Positions 1-7,029 of a stretch of DNA of 20,605 bases are shown here, piece after piece (position 1 is the stretch's first letter; each line of letters opens with the position of its first letter). The notes below the pieces were generated by a model that had not been told where the DNA came from, did no database searches, and worked only from the letters and a program-made list of their open reading frames with translations. The translations under genes and the position numbers were made by a program. The stretch is from Desulfuromonadales bacterium (lineage in GTDB: Bacteria; Desulfobacterota; Desulfuromonadia; Geobacterales; Pseudopelobacteraceae). The DNA is taken from assembly GCA_015688915.1 (NCBI GenBank), contig JAATGX010000272.1:1-20605 (forward strand), in the 5' to 3' direction.

Positions 1-383
1 AGCACCATGATGGCGCCGGCCATGACGTAGGGCTCGCGATAGGATGGATCGATCTTGATCGCCTTGTCGAGGTATTCCATCGCCTCCGGCACCTGTCCGA
101 TCTTGATCTTGACCTCAGCCATGGCCGTATGGAGAAAGGCCGACTGCTGGTCGAGTTCAAGGGCGTCACGCAAAAAGTCCAGGGCGGCCGGATAATCGCC
201 CTCAATGCTCGCCAGATGGGCGCGGGAGTAGAGGTACACGGCGCGGGCACGGTTATCACTGAATACCGGGGAGGTGGTGTCATCGGGGCTTGGAAAGCCC
301 TCGACAGTGGCACACGACGAAAGCATCGCGACAGAGAGCAGCATGATCAGGTAAAGGGGCATCGCCGGGGCAGTCCATTTCAT
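1..383 (-). CDS. TPR-containing lipoprotein, N-terminal part (runs off the left edge)
   Basis: Reading the minus strand from the ATG at 383-381 gives an open frame of 127 codons to the edge. The protein begins MKWTAPAMPLYLIM and has a hydrophobic signal ending in the lipobox-like LSSC at about residues 21-24, so it is probably an outer-membrane or periplasmic lipoprotein. From about residue 45 the sequence has tetratricopeptide character: a helix pair around SRAHLASIEGDYPAALDFL, then AFLHTAMAEVKIKIGQ and EAMEYLDKAIKIDPSYREP, with the usual small and aromatic spacing. Proteins like this often act as scaffolds in envelope or secretion machinery, but nothing visible fixes a partner. The gene is divergent from the kinase gene at 504. 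No Shine-Dalgarno sequence precedes the chosen start. A second in-frame ATG at 362-360 (codon 8) would still leave a usable signal peptide. Confidence 0.8.
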   Translation of the reverse strand, partial: MKWTAPAMPLYLIMLLSVAMLSSCATVEGFPSPDDTTSPVFSDNRARAVYLYSRAHLASIEGDYPAALDFLRDALELDQQSAFLHTAMAEVKIKIGQVPEAMEYLDKAIKIDPSYREPYVMAGAIMV

Positions 384-398
384 GAAAAAAAGTAATAA

Positions 399-427
399 AA
401 TTTAGCATGAAACCATACCAGCGTCAA
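399..427 (-). promoter_or_regulatory. Candidate sigma70 promoter for the TPR lipoprotein gene
   Basis: On the minus strand a TTGACG box (427-422, five of six matches to the -35 consensus) and a TAAATT box (404-399, four of six matches to -10) are separated by exactly 17 bases. The predicted transcript start is near base 392, leaving a leader of only about 9 bases with no ribosome-binding site. This is a sequence match only, and no transcript data are available. Confidence 0.45.
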
Positions 428-503
428 ACGATTATCATAACGCCCAATAGCTTGCGGATGGGATGGTTTGATGATAGGCTTTCCGCAAAAATGAGGCGTT
501 GCC

Positions 504-2063
504 ATGATCCCTGCCATGCTAAAATCACTTCTGAAAACAGACGCCTATCCCGAGCGGACACGCTCCGTTACGATGGTTAAAACCCATATTTCATGGATCT
601 TTCTGACCGACAGCCATGCCTACAAGGTCAAAAAACCGGTCGATTTCGGGTTCCTCAATTTTTCCACCATTGATCGCCGCCGTTTCTACTGCAACGAGGA
701 GGTCAGGCTGAATCGCCGGCTCTGCCCGGACATGTACGAGGGGGTCGTGGAGCTGCGGGAAACCCCGACCGGCGCCGCCTTTCACGGCGACGGCCCGGTT
801 ATCGACCATGCCGTCAAAATGAAGCGCCTGCCGGCGGACCGGATACTGGCCCGCCTGGTGGAAAAGGGAGAGATCTCATCCGGCGACATGGCCGGCGTGG
901 CCCGGACCATAGCCGACTTTCACCATAACGCCCTCACCTCCCCCGCCATCTCCGAATACGGCAACCTTGACCGGATCATGTTCAACTGGCAGGAAAACTT
1001 CGAGCAGATGGTCCCTTTCCAGGGCACGACCCTTTCCGCGGAGGAACGTGAGGTGATCCGCACATGGGTTGCCTCGTTCGCGGAGGATAATGCGGCGCTC
1101 TTTGCCAGCCGGGTTGCCGATGGTTTTATCCGCGAATGCGACGGTGACATCCACCTGGAAAACATCTGCATGATCGACCACCGGGTCTCCATCTTCGACT
1201 GCATCGAGTTCAACGAGCGGTTCCGCTGTTGCGATACCGCGGCGGACGTGGCCTTCCTGTTGATGGACCTGGACTTCCACGGACGCCACGACCTGGCCGG
1301 GGATGTGCTTACGGCCTACCGGGAGGCGTCGGGCGACAACGGCATGATGGCCCTGGTCGATTTCTACAAGGTCTACCGTGCCTTCGTACGCGGCAAGGTG
1401 GAAAGCTTCCGCCTGAACGACGGGGATATCGACCCGCAGGGACGGGAGTCGGCCCGCGACCGGGCCGTCAGGTACTTCAGGCTGGCGCGGGGCTATATCG
1501 AGCGCCGCGCGCTGCGGCCGACCCTCTTCATCACCTGTGGGCTGATGGGAAGCGGAAAGAGTTCCCTGGCCGGCCAGGTCGCCTTTGAACTGGGGATTGC
1601 CGGTTTCAATTCCGATACGGTCCGCAAGCGCCTGGCGGGCATCCGGCCGGATGCGCCCGTGACCGAGGCCTATGCCGTGGGACTCTATGACCGCAAAACC
1701 AGCGATGCCACCTATGCCGAACTGCTTCGGCTGGCGGAGACGGAGCTTGCCGCCGGGCGTTCCGTGATCATCGATGCCAGCTTCAGCCGCAGGGAGGACC
1801 GCACCCGCTGTGCCGCCCTGGCCGGGCGCTCCGCGGCCGCGTTCGTCATCCTGCACGTAACCTGTGGCGACACCGAAAACCGGCGCAGGCTGGTGGAACG
1901 CAGCGCAAAGGGCGCGTCCGTCTCGGATGGGCGGGTGGAACTGCTCGACAGGCAGCGCCAGGCGTTCGAACCGCCCGGCGCGGAAGAGGGCCTGTTGATC
2001 CCCGTCCCCGCCGATGGCCCGCCCGCAACCCTCACCAGCGCCATTTACGGGAGGCTTGGCTGA
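504..2063 (+). CDS. Two-domain kinase-like protein: aminoglycoside-phosphotransferase-like N-half, P-loop ATPase C-half
   Basis: The 519-residue product matches the layout of the 'bifunctional aminoglycoside phosphotransferase/ATP-binding' family (COG2187 fused to COG0645). The N-half (about 1-330) has AYKVKKPVDFGFLNFST near residue 38, where the ATP-anchoring lysine is expected. Its catalytic-loop-like segment is DGDIHLENI at about 212-220, followed by IFDCIEFNERFRCCD, whose Asp fits a metal ligand. The C-half (about 338-519) starts with the Walker A motif GLMGSGKSS near 346-354 and continues with IIDASFSRREDR, typical of small-molecule kinases. The family's substrate is unknown and resistance to aminoglycosides should not be assumed. 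The start has a GAGG ribosome-binding site about 8 bases upstream. The stop lies one base before the start of the next gene, so it probably heads the signalling operon. Confidence 0.82.
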   Translation: MIPAMLKSLLKTDAYPERTRSVTMVKTHISWIFLTDSHAYKVKKPVDFGFLNFSTIDRRRFYCNEEVRLNRRLCPDMYEGVVELRETPTGAAFHGDGPVIDHAVKMKRLPADRILARLVEKGEISSGDMAGVARTIADFHHNALTSPAISEYGNLDRIMFNWQENFEQMVPFQGTTLSAEEREVIRTWVASFAEDNAALFASRVADGFIRECDGDIHLENICMIDHRVSIFDCIEFNERFRCCDTAADVAFLLMDLDFHGRHDLAGDVLTAYREASGDNGMMALVDFYKVYRAFVRGKVESFRLNDGDIDPQGRESARDRAVRYFRLARGYIERRALRPTLFITCGLMGSGKSSLAGQVAFELGIAGFNSDTVRKRLAGIRPDAPVTEAYAVGLYDRKTSDATYAELLRLAETELAAGRSVIIDASFSRREDRTRCAALAGRSAAAFVILHVTCGDTENRRRLVERSAKGASVSDGRVELLDRQRQAFEPPGAEEGLLIPVPADGPPATLTSAIYGRLG

Positions 2064-2064
2064 C

Positions 2065-2322
2065 ATGCCGAAACACCTGCGCCAGCGGTTGTTGCACCGG
2101 CTGCAATTGCCGGAATCCTGGATCATCTTTTTCATCATGGGCATCATCATGATGAACTTCCCCTTCCTGCACATCTTCAACAAGCCGGTCACCATTTTCG
2201 GCTTTCCCCTCATGTTCCTCTATTTCATCATCGGCTGGCCGGTCTCCATCCTGGTCATCTACCTCTTCACCCTGGCCGTCAGACATTCCGATGACAGGCA
2301 GCAGGGGAACAATCAGCCGTGA
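2065..2322 (+). CDS. Small two-helix membrane protein, possible accessory subunit of the SLC5-PP2C protein
   Basis: The 85-residue product has a basic N-terminus (MPKHLRQRLLHRLQ) and two hydrophobic segments, about residues 19-37 (WIIFFIMGIIMMNFPFLHIF) and 43-68 (a run from TIFGFPLMFLYFIIG into the following ILVIYLF). It ends in a polar tail. The ATG at 2065 was chosen over an upstream in-frame ATG at 2014 because GGGAGG at 2048-2053 fits it and because the earlier start lies deep inside the kinase gene. Its last bases overlap the GTG start of the next gene (GTGA, 2319-2322), which suggests translational coupling. Small membrane proteins are known to be paired with some sodium/solute symporters, and the placement suggests the same here. 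I do not recognise a named family, so this role is inference. Confidence 0.72.
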   Translation: MPKHLRQRLLHRLQLPESWIIFFIMGIIMMNFPFLHIFNKPVTIFGFPLMFLYFIIGWPVSILVIYLFTLAVRHSDDRQQGNNQP

Positions 2323-5300
2323 ACGCCGGAATCGTCCCAGCGGCACTCATATCACTCCTGTATACCCTGCTGATCTTCATGATCGCCTGGCGCGCCCATC
2401 AACGCAAGGAAACCGGGCGCAGCATCATTGCCAACCCCTATGCCTACTCCCTTTCCATCGCGGTCTACTGCACCTCCTGGACCTTTTACGGCAGCGTCGG
2501 CAAGGCGGCCACCACCGGCATCGATTTTCTGATGATCTACCTCGGCCCTTCGCTGATGGCCTTTTCCTGGTTCTTCGTACTGCGCCGCATCGTCAAGATC
2601 AGCAAGGAAAACAACATCACCTCCATCGCCGACTTCATCAGCCTGCGCTACGGCAAATCCCTCGGGCTGGGCGCCCTGGTGACCCTGATCGCCATCCTGG
2701 GGATCATGCCCTATATCGCCCTGCAGATTAAGGCTGCTTCCACCAGTTTCTACCTGATCGGCGGCTTCCGGGAGAAAGGCATCCATCTCGGCGGAGTGAC
2801 GCTCTCCGCCGGGCTGCTGCTCTCCCTGATCCTGTCTGTGTTCAGCGTCGTATTCGGCGCGCGCAGGCTGATGTCGTCGGAACGGCACGAAGGGCTGATG
2901 GCGGCGGTGGCCTTTGAATCCCTGGTAAAACTGGCAAGCCTGATCGGCGTGGGCCTGTTTGTCACCTACCAGCTCTTCGACGGTTTTTCCGACATCTTCA
3001 CCCGTTTCCGCCACACGTACCCCGAACAGTTCACACGCCTGTTTACCCTTGGCGGTGCCGGCAACGACCCGGAGTATATCCCCCCCTTCAGCATGCTGTT
3101 CATGTCCATGGGCGCAATCATGCTGCTGCCGCGCCAGTTTCACGTCATGGTGATCGAAAACTCGGACGAAAGGCACATAACCAAGGCCATGTGGCTCTTT
3201 CCCGTCTACATGTTCCTGATCAGCCTGTTCGTCATGCCGATCGCCCTGGGGGGGCTCCTCACCACGGGGAGCGCCACCGGCGCCGACTTCTTCGTCATCA
3301 GCATCCCGCTCGTCACCGGACACGACGGCATCGCCATGCTGGCCTTCCTGGGGGGGCTCTCGGCCGCCGCCGGCATGGTAATGGTGGAATCGGTGGCCAT
3401 CTCCACCATGCTGCTCAACCACATCTTCATGCCGGTCATCGTCCGTTTCACCCCCCAGGCGTGGTTCCCCTACCTGCTGATCAATCTCAAGCGGCTGGGG
3501 ATATTCCTGGTCATCTTCATGGGGTATTTCTACTACCGTATCGTGGGCGACTCCTTCATGCTGGTCAACATGGGGATGATCTCCTTCTCGGCCGCTTCAC
3601 AGTTCCTGCCGGCCATGCTGGGCGGACTCTACTGGCAGCGCGGCAACAGGACCGGCGCCGTCACCGGCACCCTGCTCGGCTTTCTGATCTGGTTTTACAC
3701 CCTGCTGCTCCCCTCTTTCAGCAATTCGCGCTGGGTCGGCGACCTGCTCGCGTCCGGCCCCTTCGGCATCGCCCTGCTCAAGCCGACCGCTCTGTTCGGA
3801 CTCTCCGGGATGGACCTCTGGAGTCATTCCCTGTTCTGGAGCATGCTGTTCAACATGGGCGGCTATATCATCTGCTCGATCATGTTCAGACAGGACGAGG
3901 CCGAACATGACCAACTGCGCAAATTCACCGGCATGATCGACCTGACGCGCGGCTACCGTCACGCCGAGACAAAGCGCCTCTCCAAGCCGGTAACCATCAC
4001 CCAGTTCATCAACCTGATGTCCAAATTCATAGGCCCCGAGGAGGCGCGCCAGGCCATCTTCAGCTATATCGGGGAACGGGAGATCGACGCCGAAGGCAAT
4101 GTGTCCGAGTTTGAACTGCCCAATCTGAAACGCTTCACCGAAAAGACCCTGGCCGGTTCCGTCGGCGCGGCCGCGGCAGGCGCCATCGTGGACAGCTTCC
4201 TGTCCGACATGGGCTCGCGCATGGAATCGGTCTACGACATCTTCAGCAACGTCAGGACGTCGCTGGACCAGAGCCGCGAGGCGCTCTTCGTCCGTCTGAA
4301 GGCATCCGAGATCATCAACCGGACCCTTGACCTGCAGATCATCATGGATGACCTTTTGAATCTGCTGCTCAAGGAATTCAAGCTGGACGCAGCCATCATT
4401 CAGCTTCGTTCCGAAAACGGCGGGCTGGAGGTCAGAAGCTACCAGGGGGTAAACCGCCGGCCGATCAACCCGAACCACTGGTTCATGGAGAGCAGGCCCT
4501 ATTTCGACATGGCGCTGCTTGACCGCAAGGCCCACTTCGTCAACGACACCAGGCTGATCGCCGACACGGTCGCGCTCGACCGCACCATTGCCGAGGGGAT
4601 CATCTCCTGCGCCCACATCCCGATCGTCCGGGAGGGGGAATCGTCCATCGGCCTCATGTCGGTCTTTTCCAAGTCGATCGCCGGGCTCTTCACCGAGGAA
4701 TTTCTCGGCCTGCTCTCCAGCCTGGCCGGGCAACTGGCCCAGGCGGTCACCATTGTGCGCGAAATGGAGGCCGGGGAGCGGGAACGGATCCAGAAGGAAC
4801 AGGCCCAATTGCAACACGCCCGCGTGCTGCGGGATATGGAGATTGCCCAGCAGATCCAGTTGTCGCTCCTGCCCGAATCGGCGCCGGAACTGTTCGGCGT
4901 CGAAATGGGGGGGCGCTGCGTCTCAGCCGCCCATGTGGGGGGCGACTATTATGACTTCTTTCAATATGACGATCATAGCGTCGATCTGGTGATTGCCGAT
5001 GTATCCGGGCATAGTGTCGGAGCCGCCCTGATCATGTCCGAGGTGCGCACCCTGCTGCGCGCCCAGGCCAATTCAGCGCTCACCGCCAGCAGCATCCTCC
5101 GGAACCTCAACAACCAGCTCTACGAGGACCTGACCCGTTCCGAACTGTTCATCACCATGTTCTACGCCAAATACAATTCGGCCACCGGCCGGCTTTCCTA
5201 TGCCAATGCCGGGCACAACAACCCCCTCATCAAGCGGGGTGGCGTACCGTCCTGCATAAACCTGGATGCGGAGGGACTGATCATCGGCGTCAAGAAATCC

Positions 5301-5552
5301 GTCGTGTTCGAGGAACGCGGCATTGAACTGCACAAAGGCGACGTGGTATTATTCTACACGGACGGGCTGAACGAGGCGGCGAATGCGCAGGGGGAACTCT
5401 TCGGAACCGAGCGGATCTGCGAACACCTGGGCAGCGTCATGCACCAGCCGGTTGCGGAGATACTCGATTCATTTTACCATGCGATAGCGGATTTCACGGG
5501 ATCCGACACCCTGCAGGACGATATTTCACTGATGGTGCTCAAGATACATTAA
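2319..5552 (+). CDS. SLC5-type transporter-like sensor fused to GAF and PP2C (SpoIIE/RsbU-like) phosphatase
   Basis: The 1077-residue protein starts at GTG, overlapping the previous stop. Residues about 1-530 form a sodium/solute-symporter domain with roughly a dozen membrane helices. NPYAYSLSIAVYCTSWTFYG near the N-terminus is typical of the SLC5 part of CbrA-like sensors. Residues about 545-645 (QFINLMSKFIGPEEARQAI, then FTEKTLAGSVGAAAAGAIV) resemble the STAC-type linker of those sensors. A GAF domain spans about 650-810, then a coiled coil (about 818-850), then a PP2C domain to the end. The PP2C metal-binding motifs are present: GGDYYDF (about 874), ADVSGH (about 892), YTDGLNEA (about 1012) and QDDISLMVL (about 1066). 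No histidine kinase domain is present. The inferred role is to dephosphorylate the STAS protein encoded next, in response to a solute, ion or GAF ligand. Transport activity itself is uncertain. Confidence 0.9.
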   Translation: MNAGIVPAALISLLYTLLIFMIAWRAHQRKETGRSIIANPYAYSLSIAVYCTSWTFYGSVGKAATTGIDFLMIYLGPSLMAFSWFFVLRRIVKISKENNITSIADFISLRYGKSLGLGALVTLIAILGIMPYIALQIKAASTSFYLIGGFREKGIHLGGVTLSAGLLLSLILSVFSVVFGARRLMSSERHEGLMAAVAFESLVKLASLIGVGLFVTYQLFDGFSDIFTRFRHTYPEQFTRLFTLGGAGNDPEYIPPFSMLFMSMGAIMLLPRQFHVMVIENSDERHITKAMWLFPVYMFLISLFVMPIALGGLLTTGSATGADFFVISIPLVTGHDGIAMLAFLGGLSAAAGMVMVESVAISTMLLNHIFMPVIVRFTPQAWFPYLLINLKRLGIFLVIFMGYFYYRIVGDSFMLVNMGMISFSAASQFLPAMLGGLYWQRGNRTGAVTGTLLGFLIWFYTLLLPSFSNSRWVGDLLASGPFGIALLKPTALFGLSGMDLWSHSLFWSMLFNMGGYIICSIMFRQDEAEHDQLRKFTGMIDLTRGYRHAETKRLSKPVTITQFINLMSKFIGPEEARQAIFSYIGEREIDAEGNVSEFELPNLKRFTEKTLAGSVGAAAAGAIVDSFLSDMGSRMESVYDIFSNVRTSLDQSREALFVRLKASEIINRTLDLQIIMDDLLNLLLKEFKLDAAIIQLRSENGGLEVRSYQGVNRRPINPNHWFMESRPYFDMALLDRKAHFVNDTRLIADTVALDRTIAEGIISCAHIPIVREGESSIGLMSVFSKSIAGLFTEEFLGLLSSLAGQLAQAVTIVREMEAGERERIQKEQAQLQHARVLRDMEIAQQIQLSLLPESAPELFGVEMGGRCVSAAHVGGDYYDFFQYDDHSVDLVIADVSGHSVGAALIMSEVRTLLRAQANSALTASSILRNLNNQLYEDLTRSELFITMFYAKYNSATGRLSYANAGHNNPLIKRGGVPSCINLDAEGLIIGVKKSVVFEERGIELHKGDVVLFYTDGLNEAANAQGELFGTERICEHLGSVMHQPVAEILDSFYHAIADFTGSDTLQDDISLMVLKIH

Positions 5553-5570
5553 CCGAAACGGGAGACAACA

Positions 5571-5906
5571 ATGAACCTGAAAACGGAAGCAAACGACAAA
5601 CTGACCGTGATCTTCGTGCGGGAGGAACGTCTCGACGCGCATAATTCCGAGGAATTGAAGGCCGAGATGAACCGGCTGTTCGAAGGGGGGACCAGGGATA
5701 TCCTGATAGACCTGAAAGAGGTGCGGTTCATCGACAGTTCGGGACTGGGCGTGCTGGTATCCGGCTTCAAGAACGCATCCACCCGCCAGGGAAGCCTCAA
5801 GCTGTGCGGGCTCCAGACCCAGGTCAGGTCCATGTTCGAACTGACCAGGCTGCACCGGGTGTTTGATATTTTTCAAACCGTGGACGAGGCGCTGGAGAGC
5901 GTGTAA
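5571..5906 (+). CDS. STAS-domain anti-sigma-factor antagonist (RsbV/SpoIIAA-like)
   Basis: The 111-residue protein is a single STAS domain, about the usual length. The signature ILIDLKEVRFIDSSGLGVLV (about residues 43-62) includes the conserved serine of the DSSGLG loop, which cognate HATPase kinases phosphorylate in this family. A GGGAG ribosome-binding site lies about 7 bases before the ATG. The gene starts 18 bases after the phosphatase gene and precedes the HATPase gene. In partner switching the unphosphorylated STAS protein binds the HATPase and frees its other partner. The phosphatase encoded upstream is the obvious candidate to return it to that state. Confidence 0.92.
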   Translation: MNLKTEANDKLTVIFVREERLDAHNSEELKAEMNRLFEGGTRDILIDLKEVRFIDSSGLGVLVSGFKNASTRQGSLKLCGLQTQVRSMFELTRLHRVFDIFQTVDEALESV

Positions 5907-5975
5907 GCGCACCGTCGACCATGTGGAGCGGTACGCGGCGTGAAACAGAGGTTATTCCCACAGTGCGAGGGAATC

Positions 5976-6404
5976 ATGAAGAATAAAATAGACCTGGAAA
6001 TAACCGTCCCCAACCAGACCCGCTACCTGAGCCTGATCGGCAAGATCGGCGTGGACCTGGCCCGGGTGGTCGATCAGTTTCACGGAGACCGTGAAGCATT
6101 CGCCCATCATCTCAACATGGTGCTGACCGAGGCGGTGGTCAACGCCATCAAGCACGCCAACGCCGCCGACCCGCACAAGGAGGTGCAGATTCGCATCCGC
6201 CTCTCGGACAAGGAGCTGTTCATCAGGGTCTACGACCAGGGCCGTGGATTCGATCTGTGCGGAGTGCCCGACCCCGCCTTTGCCCCCGGCCAGCTCGAGG
6301 ACAAGGGGCGCGGCATCTTTATCATCAGGTCGCTGATGGATTCGGTGGAGTACAAGAAGGCAAAGGGGGGCAATGTGCTGGAGATGAGGAAAAGGCTGGG
6401 CTAG
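5976..6404 (+). CDS. RsbW/SpoIIAB-like HATPase, serine kinase/anti-sigma-factor type
   Basis: The 143-residue protein is a lone GHKL ATPase domain. Visible motifs are the N-box EAVVNAIKHAN (about residues 50-60), the G1-like VYDQGRGFD (about 86-94) and the G2-like DKGRGIFIIRSLMD (about 109-122). It has no phospho-acceptor histidine, membrane helix or receiver domain, as expected for an RsbW-type protein kinase. The ATG at 5976 has GCGAGGGA 5-6 bases upstream and is preferred to an in-frame GTG at 5940, which would add 12 unconserved-looking residues. It is the last gene of the plus-strand unit. No sigma factor gene adjoins it, so its second partner is unknown. Its stop overlaps the convergent hydrogenase protease gene by 4 bases. 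Confidence 0.9.
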   Translation: MKNKIDLEITVPNQTRYLSLIGKIGVDLARVVDQFHGDREAFAHHLNMVLTEAVVNAIKHANAADPHKEVQIRIRLSDKELFIRVYDQGRGFDLCGVPDPAFAPGQLEDKGRGIFIIRSLMDSVEYKKAKGGNVLEMRKRLG

Positions 6405-6901
6405 ATGCGCTCAGGGCGGATGCCCCATGACCGCAGCTCGTCCACCACGGAGGCAAGCAGGGTATCCACCTGCGCCCCCACTTCCGGGGTCAGTTCGGCG
6501 CCGACCTCGATGTCGTCCGGCTGGACCCCGATCAGCACCATCTCCCCGGGAAAATGTCCCATCAACCGCGCCACGGCCAGCAGATCCTTGAGTCCCATCT
6601 GGTGGGGCGAGATCTTGGTTTCCAGGGCCAGCGGCAGATCCTCTCCGGTCAACCGGACGCGGGTTCCCGGCTTCCGGCCTGTCTCCACCGCGTCCACCAC
6701 TATCAAGCGCTCGATCCCCTCCAGGCGGGGCAGAATATCCAGCCCCAGGGTCCCGCCATCCATCACATCCACATGCGCCGGCAGGCGATACTCCCGCTGA
6801 AGCCTTTGAACGACCACAACCCCTACCCCGTCATCACTCATCACCAGATTGCCGATGCCCAGAACAAGAATCGTCGGCGCCGCATTGTCGCAAGTATTCA
6901 T
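6401..6901 (-). CDS. hyaP: [NiFe] hydrogenase maturation endopeptidase (HyaD/HybD/HoxM family)
   Basis: The 166-residue protein begins with the family motif ILVLGIGNLVMSDDGVGV (about residues 11-28), where an acidic residue helps recognise the active-site nickel. It also has VVDAVETG (about 68-75) and SPHQMGL (about 98-104), carrying the expected Asp and His. These proteases remove a short C-terminal peptide from the hydrogenase large subunit after the nickel-iron centre has been inserted. The large subunit encoded at 7709-9406 still has such a tail. GGGAG precedes the ATG by about 4 bases. It follows the cytochrome b gene but is separated from it by an intrinsic terminator (6972-7000). The symbol follows Geobacter hyaSLBP naming; the E. 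coli equivalent is hyaD. Confidence 0.92.
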   Translation of the reverse strand: MNTCDNAAPTILVLGIGNLVMSDDGVGVVVVQRLQREYRLPAHVDVMDGGTLGLDILPRLEGIERLIVVDAVETGRKPGTRVRLTGEDLPLALETKISPHQMGLKDLLAVARLMGHFPGEMVLIGVQPDDIEVGAELTPEVGAQVDTLLASVVDELRSWGIRPERI

Positions 6902-6971
6902 AACGCTCCCATCTATTCATCCTAAACTATTCATTACGATCAAGCCGATCAAGCCCCTTGGCTGAAGGCGC

Positions 6972-7000
6972 AAAAAAAGGGCGCGCAACGTTGCGTGCCC
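6972..7000 (-). terminator. Intrinsic terminator after the hydrogenase cytochrome b gene
   Basis: On the minus strand GGGCACGC pairs with GCGCGCCC around an AACGTT loop (7000-6979), giving an eight-pair GC-rich stem with one A-C mismatch. It is followed at once by seven T residues (6978-6972). On the plus strand no T-run follows, so it acts in the minus direction only. It lies 30 bases after the cytochrome b stop and about 70 bases before the protease start codon. Confidence 0.75.
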
Positions 7001-7029
7001 GACATCATACCATGTTAAAAATCGCAACC

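Noticed and set aside
504..2063. Reading the first plus-strand gene as an aminoglycoside resistance gene
   Set aside because: The similarity is to a widespread uncharacterised APH-like/P-loop fusion family, not to resistance enzymes. Genomic context is signalling, with no mobile element or other resistance gene.
2319..5552. Annotating the large fusion simply as a sodium/proline symporter or as a histidine kinase
   Set aside because: The C-terminal 400 residues are GAF plus PP2C with intact metal-binding motifs, and there is no H-box or HATPase in the chain. The transporter part more closely resembles sensor-associated SLC5 domains.
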